Assembly (NCBI RefSeq): GCF_902806685.2
Contig: NC_048542.1
Coordinates: forward strand, 8,788,533-8,852,532
Direction: 5' to 3'
Length of the DNA: 64,000 bases
Source of the DNA: Maniola hyperantus
Lineage: Eukaryota > Arthropoda > Insecta > Lepidoptera > Nymphalidae
The translations under genes were made by a program, and so were the position numbers. This document shows, in pieces, positions 27,401 to 36,740 of the stretch. The notes under the pieces were generated by a model, which saw nothing but the letters and a program-made list of their open reading frames with translations, was not told the DNA's origin and ran no database searches. Position 1 is the stretch's first letter. Each line of letters begins with the position of its first letter.

Positions 27401-30400
27401 CAAGTACAGTAGGCGGCAGAAAATAACGTACGTCGATCTTTAGAAAGAGATAGCGGTTTCATAGAGCAATGTCTCTGTCGTTGAGACCGACAAAACGTCA
27501 CAGAGTTATGAGTGACAGAGACAACGCTCTACAAAGCCGAAATCTCATTCTAAAGGTCGATGTACATTATTTTCTGCCGCGTACTCCCAACAGAAGTTGC
27601 AACACGGCGGTTTCCGCAGGCAGGACTAAGGATTAAATACACATGCCCGGCTGAGATGTTTGTACGCATTGTGCACGTTTCGTACGCCTCATGTTCAGAC
27701 TGGTCTACTTGTTTTGCGCGCACTACTATTAAACTTATTGCCAAAATGGCACAATGTGTCGGAACTGTCATTATGAATAGGGATGTTGCCTATATCAAAA
27801 ATAAATTATTTCTCAGTAATTATTAAGATACGTAAAGTCCACGTCTTTTATTAGTTTTGTGTGATAACTATTTTAAATTATCGATTAAACTAAAAAAGCA
27901 CGTGAAATGATTGTGACGTCAAATACCAGTATTTCATATAAGCTCGCATACTAAGCGCGCGTTTTGATGTTTGATAAAAAGTTACTGATTTGACTAGTTG
28001 TCAAATACCGCATTGTAGTGATTTTTATTGTGTTGATAAATCTGTCTATCTTCAAAGGAGATACCAGAAAACTTCACAATACATATTATTAACACTTACC
28101 ATCAACTGGAGGTTGGAAGTTCCCTTTGAAGTGTGGATTGATCAAAACCTTCTTCCCGGCAAGCCCGCCAGGAGGTAGAGTGGGTAGGTTTGGCGGAAGG
28201 ACTGGCAACATTCGCACTTCCGGCTCTCTCTCCCTACCCTTCATAGCTGGCAACCCCGACAACGGCTGCCGAATCGTCACTTGGGGTACGTTATTATTAG
28301 GAACAATTTCACGAATCGGAGGGCCAAATTGTCTCGGATTGTAGGGACGATAGTACATAGGCCTTTCGAAATTTGGTCGAATATTTTGATTGAAATTCGG
28401 CCGCATATTAGATCCATAATATCTTTCCTCGTTCCGGAATTGATATCTGGGGAAATTTTGATTTTCCATAGGCATATCTGGATGTAACATTGGCCTATCT
28501 GGGTGTAAGATTGGTCTTTCTGGGTAAAATGGTGGCCTGTCTGGATGTAAAACTTGTCTCTCCGGGGACATAGCAGATCTCTCTGGGGACATCATTTGTC
28601 TCTCTGGGGACATCATTCGTCTATCTGGGGACATCATTCGTCTATCTGGAGACATCATTCTTCTCTCTGGGGATACATCTCTGGCGAAATTTAATCTCTC
28701 TTGGGGTAAAATTTGCCTTTCCGGCGGCATTATTGGTCTTTCAGGGTGTAAAATGACTCTCTCTGGTTGTACAGGTGGTTCCATAGGTAAACCTTGACGT
28801 TCTGGTGGCAAAATCGCGGGTCTTTCTGGAGATATTTCTCGGGGGATCTGTCGGGGTACTTCGGGTCGGATTTCTGGGGGAAACTGCTCTCGTGTTTGTG
28901 GTGGAATTACAATTTGTGGTCGTATTTGTGGCGGTGGGAACGACGGGCGTTGAGTGAAGTTGGCCTGAAATAAATTACATTGCATGAATAATCCACAAAG
29001 AAGCACATTTTGTGTGTTTCTTCAAGTAGTCAATTATTGGACAAGTTTAAAAAATGCATAGTGACTTCTAATTCAGTGTAGCAATATATACACGGGATTT
29101 AAATGATTTTCGTCAGTTTTATACAGATACGTATACTTATAAAGAAATTACAATATACAAACATAAAATTGTAACATTTTCATCTGTGACCTCACCCAAA
29201 TGGGATACAGCTCTGCAGCATACTCTTCCACGATATGTGTTTCCTACCAACTACAACCCGGGTATCTTTAAAACAAGAGTGAATAGGCATCTTCTAGATA
29301 AACGCGTCCCATCTTAGGCCGCATCATCACTTACCATCAGGTGTGATTGCGGTCAAGCGTTTGCCTATAATGAATAAAAAAAAAGCTAAGCATAATACCA
29401 TGCATCATATCCGCCAATGCTGACTTAATATTATAAACGTGAAAGTGTGTCTGTCTGTCTGCTAGCTTTTGACGGTCTATCCATTAAACCGATTTTGATG
29501 AAATTTGATACACAGTTAGCCTACATCGCGTGGAGATACATAGGCTACTTTTTATCCCGGAAACTTAAAGAGTTCCTACGGAATTCTTAGAAAACCTAAA
29601 TCCACGCGGACGAAGTCGCGGGTATCATCTAGTCACTACTCATATTATAAATGCGAAAGTGTGATCATTTGTTTGTTTTTTTTTTTTTTGATTTGCACGC
29701 ACGCCGTAACGGAGCAACGGATCGGCGTGATATTCTGCATGGATATAGACCTGAAAAAGACCTGGAAAATTACATAGGCTACTTTATATACCAGAAAATC
29801 AAAGAGTTCCCAAGGGATTCTTAAAATACTTAAAACCACGCGGACCAAGTTGCGTGCATCGTCTAGTAATACGTAAATCTCACCCTGAAAACATTGTTCC
29901 GTCGATATGGGTGGTTCTGCCTGTACTGAGGGTTCCTCCACGAGTTTCGTCCGCGACCGCCGCCGTACGCATTGCGCGGAACGAACACCTTATCTGTGGA
30001 CACATGGCTCATTTAGAAGCCTGCAATTGTCTGTCTGTCTGTCTGTCTTTTTTAACGATATTAAAAAAAAAAGATGCAGATACTCAGAATTGACGCCAAT
30101 TCCAAACCGAATTCAAAAAATTAACTGATCAAATCGGCACATTTATATTTATTCTGATTTCTGTGGTGGGAATGATATAAATCAGCAAGTTGAAGTGGAA
30201 GTGGGCAGGCCATGCTTGCCGTAGGAGCATTGGTCACTACAGTGGGAAAGTTCCCGAGGAGAATACGTAATTGTAGTGTCGGCGCCACCCAGTACGATGG
30301 ACCGACAATATGGGCTTCCTCTTTCCTGGATGAGAAAGCCTGAGGACCGGGCGTGGTGATGCTATTTGGAAAAAGAAGCCATGCCGCCAAGCGATTCAGC

Positions 30401-33312
30401 GTTTCGGTACGATGCCATGTAGAAACCAAAGTGGTATGGGTTTCATAAAAAAAACTGCAATACTAACTTGTATCGGAGTTTTAAAAAAAGGCATGTTTAG
30501 CAGTGGACATCTGCTGGCTGAAATGATGATAAATGCTATAAAAATAATAAAATTGTTACATTACCCAATGAGTCAGGTATATTGCGCGGCAAGGGAGCAC
30601 GGTGCGTGTACACGCGTTGAGGCAACCTCTCACGGCCCACCCCTACATCTAAAATGGAAGCAGATGGGAATTTGTGAAAAAATATCTATACAGCCTTAAA
30701 AATGACATTTTATCTTTGTAGAGCATTGTCTCTGTCACTCATACCCATATGACGCTTTGTCGGACTCAACGACCGAGACAGTGCTCTACAAATCTGCTGT
30801 CTCCTAAAGATTGATGTTCATCACATTCGGCCGCGTACTGTAACTAGCTAGCTAAATAATACTCACTGGCAGTCATTTCTGATGGTACAATTTGTGGAGG
30901 CTCCACCGGGCGTGCTGGCTGCAAGATAAATTTTATATGTACATTAAATTTTACTGTACTTCATTTAGTTTTTTTTTTTTTTAATTATTTATTAACTTAT
31001 AAATTGCAGATTGGTAATGAAAATTTCTAATATGGCAATTAATTTATAATAATACTAGCTATTGCCTCATATTTGGTGGCTACCTACTGTATGTTGGTGG
31101 TATTGTGACAAAAACGTCCCAACAATAACTACACAGAGTTTCAACTTCTAGAAGCTAGATTGCCTAAAAGATGCCTTGAAGGTATTTAGGGCATTTATGA
31201 CAGGAAACACTGACACTCGAAGCTTAGCTCTGAAGTATGAACATTGAACACCCATAAATCCTTAAATAACAACTTTTCCTACTTCAGATTCTCATTGAAG
31301 ACCCTTCTTTTGCCCATTGTACCTATAGTTTGCGACAGATTGAGATGGCAATCGGGGAGGGGACCCACGCACACCGTCCCTGCGCTAACCCGGTGCAGGC
31401 GAGCACGGGTGCAGGTGTGAGGGTGTCCCTCATACCCCGATTGCCATCTCGACTGTTGTAGACTATATCTAAGACTTACAATACATGCACTTACTATAGG
31501 TGTTGGTACCACAGCATGGTCTTGTTCATAAACAGGCTCGCTGTATGGTGCATATGTAGAATGTTCTGGACGTGGTGTGTTGGGCACTTCCACTGTTATA
31601 TTGGGCACAACACATTCTGCTTCTGGCGGCAAGTAAGCCATTGGCTGTTAAAAAAAGTCATAAATAATTAATTTAACATGAAGAAAAATTGTATTTCAAC
31701 TATGTGAGCTGTATTCATACTAATTCTATGCTAATACTATCTAATATTATAAATGTGCAAGTTTGGATGTTTGTTACTCCTTTACGCCACAATAATGAAC
31801 CAATTTGGCTGGAATTTGGAATGGAGACAGCCTATAACCTGAATTAACACATACACTATTTTTTATCGCCGGAAATTAAACTCTTCGGATCTCGGATTTT
31901 TAAAAACTTAAATCCACAGACAGTTGCAAGCGTCATAACTAAAGATGGGCGTTATTGGCTATTTCTGGCAACGGTTAATCAACAGTTATTTAGTTTCAAT
32001 ACCAATATTGATAACCGTTGCCGAATATCGGTATCAGAGTTGTGTTTCAACTAATTTAATATGCGCAACGCGCAGCGGTTTCCGTTGTAGTAACTAAGCT
32101 AGCTGCCGTATCAATACCGTCTGTATAGCTAGCGCGCGCATATTCACTAAAATAAAACCAATTTTACTTTCATGAATATCGTGAAGTAATCACAACCTTA
32201 AGTTCATAGCAGCAAAGTTTAATTATAATGATCATTGACATAGATCAAACTATAGTGGACGCCTGCACGAATAGTTTGCCACAATCCAGTTAACCAAAAA
32301 CATTTCACGAAGATTGATAAACGAAAGAGGACCTTATCTCTATTACTCTAAGGCTAACTGTATTAAGATTGATAGATCAAAGTGTAATGGACAAGTACTT
32401 GTACAGATAAGCCTTAGCGTAATAGAGATAAGGTCGGCTTTGGTTTATCAAGTTCTTAGTTGCTAAGCCGGTAGCCAATAACCGCTCCTTCTCAGCTTTC
32501 AGTGAAAGAATGAAAGAGAAGGCATAATTATTGCGTTTCTAGTTACCAAAAAACCAAACAATGCAGTGTCAGTTGCCAGTTGGCAGCGTTGCGTTGTCAG
32601 GTGGTTCGTCATAGATGTTAGCTGATAACCGTTGTTAGCTACGACAATAACGCTACGGTACGCTATAGGCACGGCAGCGGTTTTCAGTTAAGTTAAGCTA
32701 TAGCGGACACATGTCTATTGTAAACATTAATGGTAAACTGAACTTAACCATCAAAGTTAGTTGTGACAAGCCAACAAGCTTATTAAGAGCCTTGAATGGG
32801 TTCAAAATGAGTCATGATGCTGAAAAGTTACCAACCCCCAACTGTTCAGCTGCTTTGCTGTAGTCGGATAAAAAGGGCCAAGACTTATCTACAAACATTA
32901 TTATTGATAGGTTAATTTTATGTATGATTTTCCTACATTATAAATACAATGTGCCTATTCACAATAAACTGTGGTAGGCCAGATAACAGGTATATTCAGT
33001 TCGCTGAAACTACTTGATCCGTGGGCCAAGACCCCCGGCCCGCGGGTCCCTGATCTTTGTATTGAGAAGTTAGAAACGCACCTGTCCGTAATCTAAGTTT
33101 TGTCGAGTGTATTCATTGGGTACCATGTCCACTGGACCACTGTATCCCACGGGTCCACGTCCTATCGATGTGGGCACATTCTGAGACGGGCCACAGTCGT
33201 AATCGTCAGCCAAGAGCTGATCCTCCTCATCGTTACCCAGATTGTAATCCGCTAGACTGTGGTCACCTAAATCTTCGCCGAGTAAATCCTCGCTATGAAA
33301 TAAAACACTCAT
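12317..33312 (-). CDS. RBM33: RBM33-like RNA-binding protein, 999 aa, 16 exons
   Basis: Exons (5' to 3' on minus): 33312-33082, 31644-31495, 30918-30867, 29993-29884, 28964-28100, 24931-24826, 24095-23955, 23168-23105, 22729-22611, 20050-19824, 19521-19335, 19044-18920, 17751-17675, 16184-16110, 15285-14947, 12448-12317. All borders are GT-AG, all phases join, and the sum is exactly 3000 nt with stop TAA. The start ATG follows AAA in MSVLFHSEDLLGEDLGDHSL. Layout: acidic N-terminus (1-40), GGGRGR patch (about 150-180), proline-rich PER repeats (182-469), basic/arginine-rich segments, a charged helix (574-612), EKEK run and SDDE acidic stretch (about 725), and a C-terminal RRM-like domain (about 930-999). 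RBM33 shares the LLGEDL acidic start, proline-rich middle and single C-terminal RRM. Orthology is inferred; the gene model is firm. Confidence 0.82.
13379..13522. repeat. Foldback element in the last RBM33-like intron
   Basis: Arms 13379-13433 and 13466-13522 are inverted copies (TATCAATCTATCTTTAATCT against AGATCACAGATAGGATTGAT), with a loop of about 32 bases. There is no ORF. Confidence 0.65.
14271..14482 (+). repeat. Dispersed repeat: CGCGTGGATTTAGG...CACTTTCGCATTTATAATATT
   Basis: This family is the commonest in the window: GCTGATGCCCGCGACTTCG, then TCCCGTGGGAACTCTTTGAT, CGTGATTGAAGGACAAAC and TTTCGCATTTATAATATT. Other copies or pieces lie near 17245-17460, 17453-17642, 24128-24350, 26790-27122, 29425-29870 (minus), 38836-39015, 40126-40205, 50748-50955, 57030-57250 (minus) and 59000-59220. 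Class not assigned. Confidence 0.75.
14797..14885. repeat. Half copy of the GGCAATCGGG GC-rich MITE
   Basis: GAGATGGCAATCGGGATGGG followed by CGCGCTAACCCGATGCGGGC matches the left half of elements at 31325-31470 and 59786-59945. The right arm is missing. Confidence 0.65.
14947..15285 (-). CDS. RBM33-like exon 15: basic segment and first half of the RRM-like domain
   Basis: 113 codons, phase 0 at both ends, acceptor TTGCAACAG. It encodes RRVILQRKIQTKEKSVFSRI, an acidic linker, then MMAIVTNLPHGMTDTRLNTL at the start of the RRM-like fold (beta-1, helix 1). Donor CAG|GTAACT at 14946-14945. Confidence 0.88.
15425..15625 (+). repeat. Dispersed repeat TAGCCCTTGACTGCA...TAGCCACGGCCG
   Basis: Shares TAGCCCTTGACTGCA, ACCTGGTGGTAAGTG, CGGAACGCTAAATCG and GGTAACTAGTCACGGCCG with copies at 16610-16815 (inverted), 43965-44125 and 57361-57575. 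Parts also appear near 29300-29350 and 30380-30445. No ORF. Class not assigned. Confidence 0.7.
16424..16887. repeat. MITE with another repeat inserted inside it
   Basis: Left end TTAGGCGCCATCTCCACGGA (16425) is inverted at the right as TCCATGGAGATGACGCCTTA (to 16887). The middle, about 16558-16815, is a separate repeat of the TAGCCCTTGACTGCA family in inverted orientation. The MITE is therefore the older of the two. Confidence 0.6.
16888..17205. mobile_element. Foldback MITE with TTA target duplication (PIF/Harbinger-like)
   Basis: Starts GAGCTAGCGCGCAC and ends with the inverted GTGCGCGCTAGCTC. The flanks are TTA on both sides (16885-16887 and 17206-17208), the target size typical of PIF/Harbinger. 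Long internal arms (GAACTACATAGAAGCGCGCG against CGCGCACTTCTATGTAGTTC) make the whole 318 bp fold back. It abuts the MITE ending at 16887. Confidence 0.65.
17864..17909. repeat. Perfect 19-bp hairpin in a SINE-like unit
   Basis: AGTGGCAGAACATTTTATA (17864-17882) and its exact inverse (17891-17909) flank an 8-base loop. A third related piece, CTGCCACTGGAACATC, follows near 17970. The text before it (TAGCTCAGCGGAAGA, 17797 on) looks like a degenerate tRNA A box. Confidence 0.6.
20442..22394 (+). mobile_element. Non-autonomous LTR retrotransposon
   Basis: The two LTRs, about 20442-20731 and 22104-22394, read identically by eye apart from the first few bases (TGTTTAGAGG against TGATTTAGAGG). Both end CTTCAGCTACA. 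After the left LTR comes TGGTGACCC, a primer-binding-site candidate. Before the right LTR is the purine run AGGGGGGTGA. The internal region of about 1.37 kb has no gag or pol domain that I can recognise. It sits in the RBM33-like intron between exons 22611-22729 and 19824-20050, in the opposite orientation. A clean 4-6 bp target duplication was not seen. ATGATATAAAT occurs on both sides (20420-20430, 22396-22406), but not adjacent to the left LTR. Confidence 0.85.
23209..23391. repeat. Foldback MITE
   Basis: Ends TACGCACGGTCGAC and GTCGACCGTGCGTA are exact inverses. Inner pieces AACGTTAGAATCT and AGATTCTAACG also pair. It lies in the intron after exon 23955-24095. Confidence 0.7.
24391..24750 (+). 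pseudogene. LINE reverse-transcriptase C-terminal remnant
   Basis: Decodes to TWTAVGLVHKLKVAQRAMEH, then after a stop RRTDGRWGRRV, matching the tail of the lepidopteran endonuclease-reverse transcriptase. It is interrupted and lies in an RBM33-like intron. Confidence 0.7.
25829..25992. repeat. GCGCGCAAAACAAGTAG MITE
   Basis: The left end GGGCGCGCAAAACAAGTAGT is imperfectly inverted at the right (GACTACTTCTTTTGAGCGCT). The interior shares GAAGTTGCAACATGGCGGTT and GGATTAAATACACA with the copy at 27391-27723. Confidence 0.65.
26428..26733 (+). mobile_element. tRNA-derived SINE, nearly complete
   Basis: The head GATAGCCTAGTAGTTAGGAC followed by GGTTCGATCCCGGGCACG looks like pol III A and B boxes. 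The body contains CTTTAACGGTGAAGGAAAAC and GGTAGACTATGACCAAAACC. The tail is (GAT)n. AACATGT at 26419-26425 and 26734-26740 may be the target duplication. Pieces of the same family lie near 7993, 19552, 34537, 48165 and 58158. Confidence 0.8.
27391..27723. repeat. Nested MITEs: CAGTACGCGGC element inside a GCGCAAAACAAGTA element
   Basis: The outer ends are GTGCGCAAAACAAGTA (27391) and TACTTGTTTTGCGCGCAC (to 27723). The inner element, 27407-27586, starts CAGTAGGCGGCAGAAAATAA and ends TCTGCCGCGTACT. The outer sequence resumes with GAAGTTGCAACACGGCGGTT, as in the uninterrupted copy at 25829. Confidence 0.75.
28100..28964 (-). CDS. RBM33-like exon 5: proline-rich PER/PDR repeat region
   Basis: 865-nt exon, acceptor TTTCAG|GCC, donor G|GTAAGT. 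It encodes residues 182-469. About twenty roughly 7-residue units with a PER or PDR core follow one another (for example RMMSPDR, QMMSPER, PILHPDR). The end, LPPNLPTLPPGGLAGKKVLI, is less repetitive. It is likely intrinsically disordered and a low-complexity interaction region. Confidence 0.9.
29425..29870 (-). repeat. Two adjacent copies of the CGCGTGGATTT repeat
   Basis: On plus, ATTATAAACGTGAAAGTGTG (29428 on) to CCACGCGGACGAAGTCGCGG (29603 on), then ATTATAAATGCGAAAGTGTG (29645) to CCACGCGGACCAAGTTGCGT (29836). Both are minus-strand copies of the family described at 14271. They lie a few bases from exon 29884-29993. Confidence 0.75.
29884..29993 (-). CDS. RBM33-like exon 4: glycine/arginine-rich segment
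   Basis: 110-nt exon from acceptor TCCACAG to AGG|GTGAGA. It encodes KVFVPRNAYGGGRGRNSWRN followed by PQYRQNHPYRRNNVFR. The GGGRGR patch is of RGG/RG type and fits RNA binding or arginine methylation. The frame is fixed by phase with exons 30867-30918 and 28100-28964. Confidence 0.85.
30713..30840. repeat. CAGTACGCGGC MITE copy, left end missing
   Basis: Contains GTAGAGCATTGTCTCTGTCA and the inverted ACAGTGCTCTAC, and ends CATTCGGCCGCGTACTG. It lies 27 bases below exon 30867-30918. Confidence 0.7.
31325..31470. repeat. GC-rich MITE, complete
   Basis: GAGATGGCAATCGGGGAGGG on the left and CCCCGATTGCCATCTCGAC on the right are inverted. The middle is CGCTAACCCGGTGCAGGCGA. It lies about 25 bases past the donor of exon 31495-31644. 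Confidence 0.75.
32314..32451. repeat. Foldback element
   Basis: GACCTTATCTCTATTACTCT (32329 on) pairs with GCGTAATAGAGATAAGGTC (32417-32435). Outer pieces GATAAACGAAAGAGG and CTTTGGTTTATC also pair. It lies in the first RBM33-like intron. Confidence 0.65.
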
Positions 33313-33710
33313 TTTAATAATTTCTCACATGCGTACACTTTCACAATGCTGTCGTAAGACCCAAAGATTGAGTAGTTAACAAAAAAATGCACTTAGGACA
33401 TTTTTTAAACAATATTGGAATTCAGTACACTTATTAAGATTATTTAATAAGATTTAGTTTAAATTTTACGAAAATAATACAATAACACTAACTTGTCCGA
33501 CATGTTGACAAAAAAACACCACAGAGAAACACTTTGTGTAGAGATGTATGGATGATGAAATACCGGTAATAATAATTATCGACTTTAATTTAAATCGAGT
33601 ATTCGACTTAATCAGAATACTTTTATGACTTGTTATACAAGGAAATACCTCCGTTATCACCTAAAATTTTGAAGCTACCTATTTCTCATTCATAGCGTTC
33701 ACTATACAGA

Positions 33711-33748
33711 CTCTCCAATTCAGTATGAGCTCATACTGAATTGGAGAG
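33711..33748. repeat. Perfect 38-bp palindrome, no spacer
   Basis: CTCTCCAATTCAGTATGAG is followed directly by its exact reverse complement. It lies about 400 bases upstream of the RBM33-like start codon. Confidence 0.95.
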
Positions 33749-34109
33749 CTATCTAGTTAGATAGTTGGATGACAATTAAGATTTGATTAAATTACATATT
33801 GGGGCCGATTCTCTTGTACACAAACTCTAACTAAATTAACAGGTCTAAATCTAGTGCTATCCTTTCCCGCAAGCAACATTATGAAAGGGATAGCAATAGA
33901 TTGAGACGTGCCATTTTAGTTTAGTTTAGAGATTATGTACAAGAAAATTAGCCACATTATCTACCTCGCCTGAACGACTCTATATTAGAAAAATCGTCTA
34001 TTTTGTGCCGATACACCACTATGCACACCACTATGTAACATTGACTAACGTCCACACTCCACACACATACAATATAATTTATTATGGTGGCAACACATGT
34101 TTGCAACTC

Positions 34110-34181
34110 TACATTCTCTGTCTACATTTGTAGACATAGAATGTATACATTCTCTGTCTACATTTGTAGACATAGAATGTA
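34110..34181. repeat. Two tandem 36-bp hairpin units
   Basis: The unit TACATTCTCTGTCTACATTT + GTAGACATAGAATGTA occurs twice in a row without a gap. Each unit is itself an inverted repeat (TACATTCT.TGTCTAC against GTAGACA.AGAATGTA). Confidence 0.9.
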
Positions 34182-34536
34182 GATACATGTCATTAAAATG
34201 CCAAGAGAGCCTTGTCGCACTGTATCAATATTGTTTTGGTTGGGTTGCAGTGCATGGTGTTTCCACAAGAACGAAAGTTGCACCCACATTTAATTCCTGT
34301 TTTATTCGGTCGATCTATACATGTTGTATGTCGCAAGCATGTGATTGTGCTATGTGGTGCCGCCCTTATCTACTTATAAAAGGCGGCGCCGCCCTGACCA
34401 AATACTATAGATTTGGTCTATGGTCAAAATATCAGCATATCAGCATTGACGCCACTGATAACGGAGCCTTATTCTGTGATTGGCGCCTTATTTTGAATTT
34501 CCAAAGTTCTTTAAACCGAGTTTTAACCACTTAAAT

Positions 34537-34735
34537 CACTTGCTTTAACGGTAAAGAAAATATAGTGAGGAAACCTGCATTCCTGAGAGTTCTCCATGTT
34601 TTCAAAGGTGTGTGAAGTCAGCCTATCCACACTGGGCCAGCGTGGCGGACTATGGCCTGAACCCTTCTCATTCTGAGAGGAAACCCGTGCTCAGTAAAGA
34701 GCCGGGTTTGGGTTATTCATGATGATGAGGTAGGA
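34537..34735 (+). mobile_element. tRNA-SINE body fragment
   Basis: Begins at CACTTGCTTTAACGGTAAAG and runs through GGTGTGTGAAGTCAGCCTAT to a TGATGATGA tail. The tRNA-like head is absent. Confidence 0.65.
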
Positions 34736-35183
34736 AGTAAGTAAATACTCAAATCTTTGGTCGAAGCACTGATAAACGTTGGGGGGTCCCAAGTTTATGA
34801 CAGCCCCGTTTTGAAAAACAGCATTGGTAGTGCTCTCACTACTCTGTTGACAGATGATGTCAAGCAAGTCGTTGGAAGTCTCTTGCCAGAGTCCTATACC
34901 AGGTACAGTGCAGTGGAAATCTAAAGTGTAAGTAAATCACTATTAGTGCAGCACTAGGTATAAGATAGTGAAACGATACTTAGGTACTCAATGTTTTATT
35001 AATAATATTATTCTCACAATCTAAGTAGGTAGTGTATAGTTTTAACTACAGAATAAATTAATCGTCTGGTAATCTCTATCGGAAAGATTAGTTTAACATC
35101 ACTTTTATTTAAAAAACAGAATAATAATAAAGTGACGAATGCAAGATAGGCACTCCATCGAATCTTTAATTAATACCTAGGTA

Positions 35184-35363
35184 CAGTACGCGGCCGAAAG
35201 TAATGTACATCGGTTTTGAGAATATCATTTCGGCTTTGTAGAGCGTTGTCTCAGTCACTCATACCTATATGACGTTTTGTCAGTCTCAACGTCAGGGTTA
35301 ACGCTCTACAAATATGCTATGTCCTTTTAAAGGTCGATGTACATTACTTTCAGCCGCGTACTG
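35184..35363. repeat. CAGTACGCGGC MITE, complete copy
   Basis: Starts CAGTACGCGGCCGAAAGTAA and ends with the near-perfect inverse TTACTTTCAGCCGCGTACTG. The second hairpin GTAGAGCGTTGTC / AACGCTCTAC lies inside. Best copy of the family, 180 bp. Confidence 0.8.
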
Positions 35364-36545
35364 CAGGTACTTTTAGTTACAAAGGCAGCAAGAACACAAT
35401 TTTGTATTAGGTAGGTACGTTTTGTCTCAGCGACCAGCGTGGTGGCCCGGTCAGTGGCCATCCAACCACAATCAATGTGACGCCATAATCTCGCAGTTTT
35501 TAGGGTTCCGTACTCGAAGGGTGCCAACTGGACCCTATTACTAAGACTCCGCTGTCCGTCCATCCATCCGTCCGTCTGTCTATCAGCGGGCTGTAGGTAT
35601 CTCGTGGGGTGGATCTCACTATTCCCATTACCCATTGCAATTAATACTGAAACTGCTCATTTTTTCAAATCAGACTCACTAAGTAGGTATACCCTAAAAC
35701 AAAAAAAAACGACGATTGGAAATAGTGATAAGTATTCATATCCTCCTACATGTCTCCGTATTCACATTACGAGCGATTTTTTAAACGTCTGGTAAATAAT
35801 CAAAATACTTAAAACTTGTAGACGATAATATCATGTACTTAGATATCTTTCATTATGTCAAACTTTATCTTTTAGACAAATAACTGTCAAAGCAGGCAGT
35901 GTTATTTAAATATTGAGTCGAAAATATTATTGAAATAAACAAGTGTTTTCTAGGACGCGAATACTTAGTCGCGGTATAAAAACGCAACGGGAATAATAAT
36001 ACAAGTATAGCTAATAATAAAAAGTATAATTATAAGTATTACCACAGAATATTACCGTCAATGGGAAAGCTCAACGGGTATAGTGAGACCTCCCCCATCT
36101 CGTAAACCGTAATAGGTTGGAAAGAAGGTTGATAGTAAGGAAAGTGGAAATTTTCACAGAACGTGTTTTTCTATTGCCGCTAAGTAAAACAGCCATGAAA
36201 ATTAAAAAAAATTACAAGTGTTATTTCTTGTATGATGGTACGGAACCCTTCGTGTGCGAGTCCGACTCGCACTTAACCAATTTTTGTAACGCTTTATCGA
36301 TTCAGAAGTCGCGAGGAAGCGGTGCACTAATATTGTGCTTCGACTTTTGGAGTTTGGACTGCTTTACCTACGCTTGCTTTGTCAAGTCTCACTGACAAGA
36401 ATCGCCGACTACAATATTTACATTTTATTAATAAAACGCGTCAAAATAATCTCACATATTGTACGAATATAAAACTTATTAAAATTGTTTTTTAATAATG
36501 TGACTAAGTTACGTCCTACCAACAAGTATGAAGTAGGTAGGTACA

Positions 36546-36740
36546 ACCCGTTTACTAAAGATTAGACACTTATAAAAAATTAAAAACTCAACAAGGTGGC
36601 AGGCAAAAATTCGTAGTACGTGTATGTTCGCATCTTTGTCACTGATACACGTACCTACCTACTACGAATTTTTGTCTGCCACTTGTTGATTTTTTTTTAT
36701 TTTTAATCGACGCCAGGTTCAATCTTTCAGTAAACGGGTC
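36546..36740. repeat. Foldback MITE with unequal arms
   Basis: Outer ends ACCCGTTTACTAAAGATT (left) and AATCTTTCAGTAAACGGGT (right) pair. Inner arms 36588-36625 and 36645-36689 pair except that the right arm has eight extra bases, ACCTACCT, at 36653-36660. Confidence 0.75.

Noticed and set aside
34097..34534. Open frame of 145 codons on plus
   Set aside because: It is built from the tandem hairpin (repeated SLSTFVDIEC) and from a dispersed repeat that recurs near 54120-54190. No known domain and no splice context.
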